From positions 1-59,968 of the forward strand of contig JACAUC010000008.1 of assembly GCA_013390945.1 (NCBI GenBank): DNA of 59,968 nt, given 5' to 3'. This stretch comes from Candidatus Chloroheliaceae bacterium. Lineage in GTDB: Bacteria; Chloroflexota; Chloroflexia; Chloroheliales; Chloroheliaceae. The position numbers and the translations under genes were made by a program. Below, piece after piece: positions 41,451-51,066 of the stretch; the stretch's first letter is position 1; every line of letters begins with the position of its first letter. The notes under the pieces are model-generated. The model made no database searches. It was not told the origin of the DNA and saw only the letters and a list, made by a program, of their open reading frames with translations.

Positions 41451-44400
41451 TTACCTAGAAGTCCTCACACATAGCAGGCGGTTTTTTATCCAAGGCGAAA
41501 TAAACAAGGAGTTAATTTGTTTATTAGCAAAACCTTTTACCCAAATATTATGAAGATAGTTGCCAACACTCAGCTGGAGGCCATCGCCAATTACTCCGCT
41601 GCCATCAATGACAATAGTAGGAGGCGAGCCACAGATAGTACCGCCGTCAATACCTACCCCCACTGGAACGGGTGGTAAGACTCCGTTGACCTTAATAGTT
41701 TGGCTGAGAGTTAGTGCAAAAGTAATAATTTGACTGGCAGTGGCACGTTGACCTGTAAAGTAGTAGGACAAAGTACCGGGCGTATCACCTGCTCCATTGT
41801 CCGTATTAGCGGTTACTATCAAAGCACCCTTACATTTCAAATCATAAAAAACGGTAGGTACTAATCCATCGCTGGTAGTCAGATTCAAGCGGGCAGTACG
41901 TGTTCCGCCTTTAGCCGGAGTACAGTTGACCTTAAAATTAGTTTCGGTCGTGCCATTAAGGGTAATAGGGAAGGTTGCACCGCTAATGGCAAACTCATTG
42001 GGATTGGTTCCGCTAAAGACCGGATTACTAATCGTCAAACTAGCCGCTCCAGTGTTGCTGATAGCAATTGTAGAGGTAAGGGTAGTAGCCAAGCGGGTAG
42101 TACCGAGGTCAATCGCGCTACCTGGTAGCGGGTTGGAAGCAAAACTTACCGTGTTCGAGATGGATTCTAAGGCTACCAAGGTCTTACCAGAAGGTATCAG
42201 TAATAGATCTTCACCCACTCCTAAACCGGAGACTACCCGATAATCACTTAACCCATTAGGAACACCAGTGGCAATTTGCTGGAGCAGATTACCAGAAGTG
42301 TCATAAGCATAGAGGTTGCCATCGTTCGCCCCAACATAAGCCACCTGATTGATTACCACTGGTGCTACAGAGAAGGAACCATTTTGTAGTTGTTCTTGCC
42401 AGAGTAGCGTTCCGGTGTCGGTATTCCAAGCTTCCAAGCCGCCGCTACTATTTACCACGAAAGCTACTTTATCCGCAAAGCCGGGTAAGAGGCTGGAGGG
42501 TAGCCAGTTACCTAGAGAGATACCAGTACTGGCATCTAAGATCAGGCCGGAGGGATTAGAATTGCTGCGAAGGTAGAGCTTACCCTTGTGCAGTGCAGCA
42601 TCTTGTCCACTCTTAGAGCAACCTTGGTCATAAGTCCAGACCGGGCTACCATCATACAAATGGAATTTGGCGGCTTTCTGACAATTACCCGCGACATAGA
42701 CTCCCTCCTGATCTACCATAATAGAAGAGCCTATTAGGGTGTAATCGGTCTGCCCTGAGACCGCTTGCGACCACGAAAGCTGACCATTAGTAGCAGAATA
42801 GGCCCGTAGGGTATTTCCGACTAGAATAAAGACGAGGCCATTGGCTGCTACCGGAGGTGCTTTGTAGGTATAATTGTAGCCGCCGCTGACGACATCTATA
42901 TTCCATGCCAGAGACCCATCCGAGGCGTTATAGGCCCACAACTTATTATCATCGTTCAGTACGAAGAGACGACCATTATCATACGCTAAAGCTCCCCAAT
43001 AGTGGGTATTTGTGATGGTGAGTGGTCCCCATAGAGTTATTCCCGTAGCCGGATCGAGAGCCCACAAACGATTGCCCGTACCTACATCGGGGGTTGAAGA
43101 GAGGGCAAAGACCTTATGTTGGCCTGCAAGGGCATAACTTACGAAGCCTCCGGTATTGTCCAACCCTACCGCCCATCTCTGTTGAAGCGTGGATGCAAAA
43201 TTAGTTAGGCTGATCGAGCCACTATGGGCCACGTCCACTTGGAAAGAACTGGGTACAAAGTCGCCGTAGCTGCTGGGCAAGTTGGTCAGGTTAAAGCCGA
43301 CACTAAGATTAGGATAACCGTCCACCGTCGCGGTTATGGTATAGCTTCCGGTTAGGGCGTTGGCTGTAAAGAGCGGGGTCAGGGCAATGCCGTTTGAATC
43401 GGTGTTGACCGAGACCACATTGCCGATAATACCTGTAAAGTTACCCCCAACGCCACTGGTAGGAGTCACGAAAGTAACTGCCACGCCGCTAAGCGGTTGG
43501 TTACAGCTATCCCGCACTAGGGCTTTCAGGTTGGTTTGGAAAGCGGTATTAACGTAAGCCTGTTGACCAAAGCCGCTCAAAGGAATGATGTTATTGATAC
43601 CAGTGGTATTGGTCAGAGCGAAGGTGGTTGGAGTGATTAACCCACTAACGGTTGCCGTTACCACGTAACTACCGACAAGACAATTGGCTTGGAAGGGCGG
43701 TGCCGAAGCCAGCCCACTGATATTAGTGGTTGTAGTGGCGGTTAAAAGGCCGCCTGGGAAGGTTCCACTGGCCCCACTAGGCGGGGCGATAAATTGAACC
43801 GTTTTTGAAAATACTGGCTGGCTAAGTGCATCAGTTACCAAAGCCTGTAAATTAGTGGTAAAGGTCAGACCAATGGAAGCACTCTGGTTAGAACCGGCTA
43901 CCGCCGTAATACTAGTCGTTGGTACAATAGAACTACAACTATAAGATAGGGGCTGAACCTCAATAGACCAACTATTGAGTGTACCAACATCTCCATTGGC
44001 TAAATCTGTAACCTGTAAACTCCAGATACCGCTAATTTGCTCACCATAAAAAGTAGAGAGCGGTTGCGGCGGTCTATACGAACCAGTAAAGGGAGCAATA
44101 CCGCTTGTAATTACAATGGAGGCAGCATCATCAAAAATAGTATTAGTAAAATTATCGCCACTACCACCCACCTTGTTTGCTAGTGTAATTTTAGTACCAG
44201 TAGGCGAGATTAACTCTATAGATAAATCTCCATCATAGGTATGGGAAATATTTAGGGTTATTTTAATTTTAGCCACATTACCTGTGAAAGTAATGGGTAT
44301 AGTGGAGGCAATGCCAAGTGCTGGTGCATCCGGGATCGCCAGTGGTAGACCTGTCGCATTATAGGTACTTGGCGAATTAGACTGTGGTGTGCCTGTCTGT

Positions 44401-47400
44401 AGTGTAAAGTTATAGTTGAAAACAGAGCCACTATTATAGGAAACGATTAGGGTAAAATTAAGTGTAGCACCGCAAGTAAGCTTGGGGCTAATGGTAAAAG
44501 TATAAGGGTTGGTATTGGTAATAGTAGCACCCGGTACGATATTGGGGTAAGCCGAGGTACTATTGCCTATTAAAACCTCACTTCCTGCCTGTAAAGTTGC
44601 GCTAACACCCGTAGCGGTTACATTGCCAGAGTTTAAGAGGCCAATATTCAGCAAGATCGTTTCACCCGGTTCTAGGGTACCATTGTTATTGCCCAAGCTA
44701 TCGTTGGAAACTACGGATGCTGCGGATAATACCAGAGTACCTGTCCGTAGTGTAAAGTTATAGTTGAAAACAGAGCCACCGCTATAGGAAGCCGTTAAGG
44801 TAAAAGTAAGTAAAGTGCCATAAGAGAGGTTTGGGTTAATGGTAAAGGTATAAGGTTTAGTATTGGTAATAGTAGCACCCGGTAGAATATTGGGATAGGG
44901 CGACGTGCTATTTCCTATTACAACCCCTCCGGTTGAGTGTAGGGTTGTGCTAATGTTCGTAGCGGCTAAAGTACCAGAGTTTAAGAGGCCAATATTTAGT
45001 GAGATTGTTTCACCCGGTTCTAGGATACCATTGCCATTGCCTAACACATCGCTGGAGACTATAGATGCGGCGGATAGCACAGGAATCGGAGTGGTATCCG
45101 CGTTATAGATCACCAGCGCAAAATCTTGGTGGGTTAGGCTACCACTGCCTGGTATAGCGTTGGCAACTAGATTGGCGGCGGTTACTTTTACCGAGAAATT
45201 ACCGCTGATCCCGGTGGGAAGAAAGACATTCTCCACATTGTTACGGTAGTCGAACGAGCCGCCGATAATGGAAGTTCCACCGCTAAAGACGTTGCCCTTA
45301 TAGACCTGACCCCCAGCACTTACCTCCAAGTTAAGATCATTGGCATAAGCTGCGCCAGTAGTGCTGCCCGGAGCATCTGTCCAGACTAAAGAGACCCGCA
45401 GTGGTTTGGTTGGGTCTAAGATGTTACCTGCGCGAGTATAAGTTTGACCAGTGGCACTGAAAGTATAGCTCTCATCTACCAAGGAGCGGGGTGTACCGTC
45501 AAAGATGCTACCTAAATCGAGATCGCCCCAACCTTGATTAGGACTAGGCAGGGTATCGCCGGTGTTTAAGCCGCTCAGGTAGCGCGGCGTGTTGAGAATT
45601 AGGGCTTTCAACATCGCCGGGCTAGGAGTTTGCCCTGGATTGAGTACTCTTTGGTAATAGTTATAGACTAGCGAAGCTCCGCCAGCCACCGCCGGGGTAG
45701 AGTGACTAGTCCCACTTGACCAAGTATAAAGGGTTTGATTAGGCGGGTAATATTTATTGTTAGCGGCCCCACAAACACCAGTGCCGTCATAGCCGGGGTC
45801 TTGAGAAGCGGGACCTTGAATGTGGATACCGGGTGCTACAATGTCTGGCTTAGAGCGTAGATCGGCGGCAGGACCACGCGAGGAGAAACTAGCCATATTG
45901 TCGGCGTTATTAGAGGCAGCAGCACCACAGCCATCTAACACTCCTTGATCGCGCACATTTTCGGTAGCACCCACAGCTAGGACGTTTTTAGCCGTGCTGG
46001 GTGAACCCACTGTTCGGGTGTTAGGACCTGCGTTACCTGCAGCAAAGATGTGCAACATCTCTTGATTCCCTGCGGTGGCAGCAGAAGCATCCCGACTCAA
46101 GGCATCATAAGCTTGAGAGTCTGCATCATAAGCTCCTGCACTATCACTACCCCAACTATTAGAAGTGATTGTAGCGCCATTATTGTAAGCATTTTGTAAT
46201 AAACTTATATTATTATTATTACAAGCGGATATATCAAAATAGCCACCAATATTGTTGAATATTTTAGTACTAGCAATTCTAGTATAGGGTGAAATACCTA
46301 ACCCATAATGGTAACCGTTGGTATCCGTATATGGAAAGCCGTTGCGGTCGTTGTAGCCGCCCATAATTCCAGCATTGATGTTACCATGACCTGCGGTACC
46401 GTTGGGAAGTGTATCGTTAGTACAGTTAGTATTAAAAACCAGTCGGCTGCTATTGGAGGTCAAACCCTGTTGATAAAAATCCGGGTGTAGTGGCGTAGTT
46501 GAACCATTATCAAGACCATCATCTACTATATCCACTACCGGATAAGCGGCGGGGTCAGTAGGAAAGCCTTTGCTACTTAACCAGTTCAGGTAACCCGGCC
46601 CGGTGGGAACAAACTTACCGCCAGAGTTAGTCAGATTACCTGCTAGAATTTGGCCTTGTGCCTCGTCCAATTTGATAGGAGGACTCCAAGGCTCCACATT
46701 GAAAACATCGGCCCAATTCGCAATAGTAGTCAGCTGACCAAAGGGCAGTTCTAAGGATATGTCGGTAAAATTCAAGACCTCTGAAGGGTTCCTTAGCACC
46801 TTTCCGCCCAAGGTTTGGAGATTACTCAGGGTAGTGGCGGTATTGGGGGTAGTGTAAAGTTGGACAGTAACGCTAACAAGGTCACTACTGGCCGGGAGTG
46901 TTCGATTCTTTCCGGGCTGAAAGACCGGGGAGAGACGATAGGCCGGGTGGTAAGCTCCGGTCCACTGAACCGTTTTATCAATATTGGGTAGATTTTCCAG
47001 TTGGGTCAAGCTGGCTCCATTGAGCCATACGACATAGGCATTAGTTGGCATGTAGATCACCGGCTCGATTCCCATCTGTTGCAAATTTTTCAGCCAAGCC
47101 TCCTTGACTGGGCCGATAAATTGTACCATCCAGAATTGAGCATCGGTGGTTTTAGCTTGGCTCAGTCCAGTTGGAGCTTGTGGCGTGGTACTGTCGGTCG
47201 AAATACGATTCTCTCGTAACTCAATCAAGTTCAAATTATCGGTGGGTTGGGCGGTGGGGAGGCTTTTGCCGGAGGCCAAGAGTCGGGTATTTTGGGTGCT
47301 AGTAACTTGCCAGAGGCTAAAAGAGTTGTAATCTACCAGCAAAGTTGCCCCAACTTTTGCCATTTCTGCCAAAGTTGCCGAATCGGAATTGTCCACTATC

Positions 47401-47585
47401 ACTTTACGCGCGGTGGTAGAAGCTATGGCAGGAGACAAGACCGGGCTAAGATCAGTTGTAGCGGCAGTGGTTGGTAGTTGGAGTGGTGCGTTTGCTTTAA
47501 CTGCTGAAGGTAAAGGTAATAGACCAAAGAGTAGTAGGCAAATCAGTATCTCACAAAGGTTAACTATAAATTTACGCTTTCCCAT
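41451..47585 (-). CDS. Giant secreted subtilase (S8) with P-domain and PQQ-like propeller
   Basis: 2044 residues. Signal peptide 1-31. Residues ~60-300 form a propeptide-like region. The S8 catalytic domain (about 340-690) has Asp355 in DIVDDGLD, His400 in GHGN, Asn518 in AAGNAG and Ser627 in GTSHSTP. Beyond it are two ~115-residue repeats (about 838-948 and 952-1066, SAASVVSNDSLGNNNGTLEPGE type), a proprotein-convertase P domain (about 1080-1212), Ig-like segments and a PQQ-like beta-propeller (about 1470-1800). It ends in what looks like the start of a beta-helix domain that stops abruptly (ISPWIKNRLLCVRTSR). The protein is exported and likely acts in extracellular protein or peptide processing. 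A terminator directly follows. The end suggests C-terminal truncation of a larger gene. Confidence 0.9.
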   Translation of the reverse strand: MGKRKFIVNLCEILICLLLFGLLPLPSAVKANAPLQLPTTAATTDLSPVLSPAIASTTARKVIVDNSDSATLAEMAKVGATLLVDYNSFSLWQVTSTQNTRLLASGKSLPTAQPTDNLNLIELRENRISTDSTTPQAPTGLSQAKTTDAQFWMVQFIGPVKEAWLKNLQQMGIEPVIYMPTNAYVVWLNGASLTQLENLPNIDKTVQWTGAYHPAYRLSPVFQPGKNRTLPASSDLVSVTVQLYTTPNTATTLSNLQTLGGKVLRNPSEVLNFTDISLELPFGQLTTIANWADVFNVEPWSPPIKLDEAQGQILAGNLTNSGGKFVPTGPGYLNWLSSKGFPTDPAAYPVVDIVDDGLDNGSTTPLHPDFYQQGLTSNSSRLVFNTNCTNDTLPNGTAGHGNINAGIMGGYNDRNGFPYTDTNGYHYGLGISPYTRIASTKIFNNIGGYFDISACNNNNISLLQNAYNNGATITSNSWGSDSAGAYDADSQAYDALSRDASAATAGNQEMLHIFAAGNAGPNTRTVGSPSTAKNVLAVGATENVRDQGVLDGCGAAASNNADNMASFSSRGPAADLRSKPDIVAPGIHIQGPASQDPGYDGTGVCGAANNKYYPPNQTLYTWSSGTSHSTPAVAGGASLVYNYYQRVLNPGQTPSPAMLKALILNTPRYLSGLNTGDTLPSPNQGWGDLDLGSIFDGTPRSLVDESYTFSATGQTYTRAGNILDPTKPLRVSLVWTDAPGSTTGAAYANDLNLEVSAGGQVYKGNVFSGGTSIIGGSFDYRNNVENVFLPTGISGNFSVKVTAANLVANAIPGSGSLTHQDFALVIYNADTTPIPVLSAASIVSSDVLGNGNGILEPGETISLNIGLLNSGTLAATNISTTLHSTGGVVIGNSTSPYPNILPGATITNTKPYTFTINPNLSYGTLLTFTLTASYSGGSVFNYNFTLRTGTLVLSAASVVSNDSLGNNNGTLEPGETILLNIGLLNSGNVTATGVSATLQAGSEVLIGNSTSAYPNIVPGATITNTNPYTFTISPKLTCGATLNFTLIVSYNSGSVFNYNFTLQTGTPQSNSPSTYNATGLPLAIPDAPALGIASTIPITFTGNVAKIKITLNISHTYDGDLSIELISPTGTKITLANKVGGSGDNFTNTIFDDAASIVITSGIAPFTGSYRPPQPLSTFYGEQISGIWSLQVTDLANGDVGTLNSWSIEVQPLSYSCSSIVPTTSITAVAGSNQSASIGLTFTTNLQALVTDALSQPVFSKTVQFIAPPSGASGTFPGGLLTATTTTNISGLASAPPFQANCLVGSYVVTATVSGLITPTTFALTNTTGINNIIPLSGFGQQAYVNTAFQTNLKALVRDSCNQPLSGVAVTFVTPTSGVGGNFTGIIGNVVSVNTDSNGIALTPLFTANALTGSYTITATVDGYPNLSVGFNLTNLPSSYGDFVPSSFQVDVAHSGSISLTNFASTLQQRWAVGLDNTGGFVSYALAGQHKVFALSSTPDVGTGNRLWALDPATGITLWGPLTITNTHYWGALAYDNGRLFVLNDDNKLWAYNASDGSLAWNIDVVSGGYNYTYKAPPVAANGLVFILVGNTLRAYSATNGQLSWSQAVSGQTDYTLIGSSIMVDQEGVYVAGNCQKAAKFHLYDGSPVWTYDQGCSKSGQDAALHKGKLYLRSNSNPSGLILDASTGISLGNWLPSSLLPGFADKVAFVVNSSGGLEAWNTDTGTLLWQEQLQNGSFSVAPVVINQVAYVGANDGNLYAYDTSGNLLQQIATGVPNGLSDYRVVSGLGVGEDLLLIPSGKTLVALESISNTVSFASNPLPGSAIDLGTTRLATTLTSTIAISNTGAASLTISNPVFSGTNPNEFAISGATFPITLNGTTETNFKVNCTPAKGGTRTARLNLTTSDGLVPTVFYDLKCKGALIVTANTDNGAGDTPGTLSYYFTGQRATASQIITFALTLSQTIKVNGVLPPVPVGVGIDGGTICGSPPTIVIDGSGVIGDGLQLSVGNYLHNIWVKGFANKQINSLFISPWIKNRLLCVRTSR

Positions 47586-47750
47586 TTGTCAAAATCTCCT
47601 TCAACTTTCATTATAAATGTAGTATATTTGGTTATTAAGCATGGTTCCAACCTTGACTTCCACCATATCCATATTTATTTTTGGGGAACTTTCTTAATCA
47701 CTATACCATTAATGGGCTGGTACTTACAAATGTGTGTACTACCGAGAGAA

Positions 47751-47782
47751 AGAAACCCCCTTGCTTTATTGGGGCAAGGGGG
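47751..47782 (-). terminator. Hairpin terminator after the SPFH gene
   Basis: CCCCCTTGC (47756-47764) pairs with GCAAGGGGG (47774-47782), a perfect 9-bp stem. On the minus strand TTTCTTTCTC follows. It is 44 nt after the SPFH stop codon. The tail is a weak T-tract. Confidence 0.65.
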
Positions 47783-47826
47783 CTGCTATGAAACCGATAT
47801 TAGAAATCTCTTCTACAGGCGATGGA

Positions 47827-48789
47827 TTATCTTCGTTCGCCTTCGTTACGGGTAGGGCGAGAATTATCTGCGGGTCGGTCAGGGTATGCCCCCGGCCTAG
47901 GTGGGGCTGAGCCTTCCGTTGGGTTGAGATCATCCGAATTAACGTAGATTCGGGCATTGGGGTTATTTTGGGTAATATCTCTGATGGCTTCTGTTCGGGA
48001 CCACTGCAATAATTCTTCCCGACTGAGTTTAAGGGTTTGCTGAATCCTCGCCTGAACATCGGCTTCCATCTGCTGAATTTTGGCTTGGGTTTCGGCTTCC
48101 ATTTGCTTGATTTGGTTTTGGATTTGGCTGCGTGAGACCGAGGTCAAAAGTTCATAGGTACTCTCATCCACTTTGGGATTGCTTAGAATGATTTCGGTTA
48201 TTTCTACGCCATATTGCAGAGTTCGTTCGTTAAGTTGCTTTTTAATAATAGCTGAAATCTGCTTGAGCGTATTGGCTGGACCATTAAAAATATCTTTGCT
48301 AACATCAATAGCACCCATATAGCCGCGTAGTATGGCTTTGGCCTCTTTTTGGGTACGATCTTGCCAATTATCTACTTTGTAGATGGCGTTATAGACATCT
48401 CGCTGGCGGATGCGGCCCCGGCTCCATTTAATGACTGGTTCGGGCTGCATTTGACGGGCTTGCTCCGGTGAAACCTGTTGGGGGGAATAGTGGGCAATGC
48501 GATACTGAAGATACATATCCATATCTACTATTACCGCGTTGTGCATTACCACCTTTTCAAGCGGCAGCGTCGCTTCAAATTCTTGGAGGGGTACTTCTTG
48601 ACGGATACGGTCAAAAGGTAATAAGAAATGCCGTCCGGCATCGAGTACGCGAATAAAGCGACCCTGCCGCTCAACTATTCCTACACTTCCCTCGGGTATA
48701 AGCTCTACCCTACCCAAGAGAAATTTCACGGCAAAACCAACTACCGCTATCAGGAAGATCAGGAATAATAGATAAGGTAAGATGTCCAT
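47827..48789 (-). CDS. SPFH/Band-7 (stomatin/prohibitin-like) membrane protein
   Basis: 320 residues. One N-terminal membrane helix (about 4-25) is followed by the SPFH domain (VELIPEGSVGIVERQGRF, LEKVVMHNAVIVDMDMYLQYR). A long coiled coil of Gln/Glu/Ala/Met pattern follows (IQNQIKQMEAETQAKIQQME). The end is Pro/Arg-rich and disordered. Stomatin-like proteins organise membrane microdomains and regulate proteases and channels. No NfeD-type partner gene lies next to it. It stands between the subtilase and ricT genes on the same strand, with its own putative terminator. Confidence 0.92.
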   Translation of the reverse strand: MDILPYLLFLIFLIAVVGFAVKFLLGRVELIPEGSVGIVERQGRFIRVLDAGRHFLLPFDRIRQEVPLQEFEATLPLEKVVMHNAVIVDMDMYLQYRIAHYSPQQVSPEQARQMQPEPVIKWSRGRIRQRDVYNAIYKVDNWQDRTQKEAKAILRGYMGAIDVSKDIFNGPANTLKQISAIIKKQLNERTLQYGVEITEIILSNPKVDESTYELLTSVSRSQIQNQIKQMEAETQAKIQQMEADVQARIQQTLKLSREELLQWSRTEAIRDITQNNPNARIYVNSDDLNPTEGSAPPRPGAYPDRPADNSRPTRNEGERR

Positions 48790-48874
48790 ACCTTCGGCCT
48801 GCTCTCTCTACTTTCAGCTAATAATAAAGGTGAGAGTTTACATAATAAACACTCGCCATTATTTTAGCACACTT

Positions 48875-49798
48875 TCAGTTTTCCTTCAAGAAGTTACGAT
48901 CCCTTTCATCCTCTAGTTCAAAAGCTTCTTCACCCTCAAAATCGTAGCCGCCAATTAAAACTGAACTATCTTTCTCCTCGCGGGTCAACTCTCGGTAGTT
49001 GGTCTCTATATAAGCCCCATTTTCCAAGCTGACACTCACGGTACCTTTTAGAATATTGCGGGCTTCCACCTTCCCGCAGCCGTGTGTACCACTGACTTGT
49101 TCCCCAACCTTGGGCATATGCTCTTTCATCTCATTATACATGGGATGCTCAAAGCTTAGGCAGCAAAGTAATCGTCCACATACGCCGGTAAGCTTGGAGG
49201 GATTGAGTGGTAAATCCTGATCTTTAGCCGTTTTAACCGTAACCACCGGAAATTCGGCTTGCCAAGTGGAGCAGCAAAGCGTTCTGCCACAGCGATCCAC
49301 GCCTCCCACAATTTTGGCTTTGTCGCGCACTCCTATCTGTCTTAGTTCAATGCGAGTACGGAAAAGACTGGCTAGATCACGCACTAACTGTCGGAAATCC
49401 ACTCGGATTTCAGAAGTAAAGTAGAAAGTTACCCGGCTACCATCGTGATTAAACTCCCCATCTATCAACTTCATCGGCAAGTCGTAATTCTTGATTCTTT
49501 CGCTGCATTTAAGCAGAGCCTCTTTATTGCCTATCTTGAGTTGGTACATTCGGTTTAGGTCTTCGGGTGTAGCAATCCGCAAGATTGGGTGTAGCGGTTC
49601 GGTTAGGGAACTGGCTTCGATAATGCGCGGCGGCAGAATTACCCGGCCTGCCTCGGTTCCTTTGCCTATATCGGCGATGACCCACGTATCCGGTTTAAGC
49701 TCAAAATCCTTAGCGTTGAAATAAGCCAGCTTTCCTACCCTTTTAAATCGTACCGCTGCAATTCGCACTTGGCCTTCTTCTAACGTCACTGTTGGCAT
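48875..49798 (-). CDS. ricT: PSP1/YaaT (RicT) family iron-sulfur regulatory protein
   Basis: About 307 residues. The PSP1 domain carries the Cys clusters VDRCGRTLCCSTW and TGVCGRLLCCLSF, which in Bacillus bind a [4Fe-4S] cluster as part of the RicA-RicF-RicT complex that modulates RNase Y. The charged C-terminus (about 270-307) is Glu/Asp-rich. The frame can be read from an ATG at 49837 inside an intergenic palindromic element, but the ATG at 49798, with AGGAGGG about 8 nt upstream, is the real start. holB lies directly upstream in the transcript, the usual holB-ricT neighbourhood. Confidence 0.92.
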   Translation of the reverse strand: MPTVTLEEGQVRIAAVRFKRVGKLAYFNAKDFELKPDTWVIADIGKGTEAGRVILPPRIIEASSLTEPLHPILRIATPEDLNRMYQLKIGNKEALLKCSERIKNYDLPMKLIDGEFNHDGSRVTFYFTSEIRVDFRQLVRDLASLFRTRIELRQIGVRDKAKIVGGVDRCGRTLCCSTWQAEFPVVTVKTAKDQDLPLNPSKLTGVCGRLLCCLSFEHPMYNEMKEHMPKVGEQVSGTHGCGKVEARNILKGTVSVSLENGAYIETNYRELTREEKDSSVLIGGYDFEGEEAFELEDERDRNFLKEN

Positions 49799-49823
49799 AG
49801 AGGCCCTCCTGTAGTAAAAGTTC

Positions 49824-49939
49824 GGGGCGTATGCCATACGTCCCCACTAATTGAAGGGTAGGGTGCATAGCGGTGTTTGTCATACGTCCCCACCAAAATA
49901 GACTAGAAATATAAATTTAACACCCACTAAAATAGTGGG
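49824..49939. repeat. Palindromic elements between holB and ricT
   Basis: GGGGCGTATGCCATACGTCCCC (49824-49845), a partial copy with CATACGTCCCC (about 49881-49891) and CCCACTA-AAA-TAGTGGG (49923-49939). The first two are the dispersed GGGGCGT...ACGCCCC family. The third is a hairpin just past the holB stop codon on the minus strand and could be a weak terminator, without a T-run. Confidence 0.7.
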
Positions 49940-49943
49940 ACGT

Positions 49944-51059
49944 TTATATCCGAGGTAATTTGTTGATAAATAGATCACCCAGTGCCAATCGGGGAGTTAC
50001 ATTACCTTCCAGTTGTGCTGCCGCACGGGTGATACCAAGAAGCATCTCTTTAATTTGCAGGTCAGTGAGTTTTTTGGCTTGCTTCTTCAAATCGTCCAGT
50101 TTATCTACATTGGTAAGAAATTGGAGAAGTCCCGCCCGAACTAGTGCCAAGTCTCGCCACCAGCCTAGCCAGATATTGAGCATCGTTTGTATGCTGGCTC
50201 GCTTATTTCCACCCTCCTGCCATTTTTTAGTTAAATCTTCGGCAAAACCCATCCGTTTAATTCTATCACCCGGTAGAAGCTCCATAAGTTGCATAATTGC
50301 CTCATCCCGGTCGTTCAAATCTTGGTGGGTGCGGTCTTGGAAGGCACGTAAGGCCCAACCCGGTCGTCCGGCGGCGAGGGCGGCAAGGGTGTGGGCAATC
50401 AGTTCGGAGGCTCCCTGTTCTTTTAAGGCTTCTTCTATGGTAACGGTAGCCACCGCCCGTAGCTCGATTAATTGGCAACGCGAGACAATTGTAGGTAGCA
50501 AAGTTCGGTCACTATCCGAAAGCAAGATTAAAATAGCTCGTGTAGGTGGCTCTTCCAGCGTTTTGAGAAAAGCGTTAGCCGCCGCCGCTTGCATTGTATT
50601 TACATCTTGTACAATATAGACTCGCCAAGCTACTTCTTTAGGTGGGCGACTAATTTCGGCTTGGATGGCCCGGATAGTATCAATCTTGAGATTAGCGTTG
50701 GCACTCCCCTGATTTTCGGTCTGAAGTGCTTGCCAAGCCAAACTAATGGTGGTTACATCGGAATGTTTCCCCGCCGCAATCAACCGACAAGCCCGGCACT
50801 CCCCACAATACCACAATCCTTTTGCCTCTTGACCCTGACCTGTTGGATGCTGCTCCGCCAGTTGATGCTCCGCCAGTTGATTTTCACAATTGAGGGCCAG
50901 CGCAAAATCAAGAGCCAAGCGGGTTTTGCCTACCCCTGCTGGGCCGCTAAAAATGTAAGCATGTGAAACCTTACCCGCCGCAATCGAACTTTGAAGCAGT
51001 CCAGTGGCCCATGTATGGCCGATTAGTCGGGGATTTTCATGTAAACTTAAAGTTGCCAT
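49944..51059 (-). CDS. holB: DNA polymerase III subunit delta'
   Basis: Clamp-loader subunit. 371 residues. Motifs: HAYIFSGPAGVGKTRLALDFA (Walker A at GPAGVGKT, from about residue 37), Zn-binding Cys set (LNCEN...WYCGECRACR), KTLEEPPTRAILILLSDS and SRCQLIELRAV (SRC motif). The zinc region contains a short in-frame duplication (QLAEHQLAEQ), encoded by a 15-bp direct repeat GCTCCGCCAGTTGAT at about 50850-50879. A longer frame with GTG at 51101 exists. The ATG at 51059 is preferred because family members start about there, although no strong Shine-Dalgarno is seen. It lies 7 nt after the stop codon of the NERD-like gene. Confidence 0.93.
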   Translation of the reverse strand: MATLSLHENPRLIGHTWATGLLQSSIAAGKVSHAYIFSGPAGVGKTRLALDFALALNCENQLAEHQLAEQHPTGQGQEAKGLWYCGECRACRLIAAGKHSDVTTISLAWQALQTENQGSANANLKIDTIRAIQAEISRPPKEVAWRVYIVQDVNTMQAAAANAFLKTLEEPPTRAILILLSDSDRTLLPTIVSRCQLIELRAVATVTIEEALKEQGASELIAHTLAALAAGRPGWALRAFQDRTHQDLNDRDEAIMQLMELLPGDRIKRMGFAEDLTKKWQEGGNKRASIQTMLNIWLGWWRDLALVRAGLLQFLTNVDKLDDLKKQAKKLTDLQIKEMLLGITRAAAQLEGNVTPRLALGDLFINKLPRI

Positions 51060-51066
51060 TGTTAAA

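Noticed and set aside
49799..49837. N-terminal extension of RicT by 13 residues from the ATG at 49837
   Set aside because: That ATG lies inside the intergenic palindromic element. The internal ATG at 49798 has a strong Shine-Dalgarno and gives the family N-terminus.
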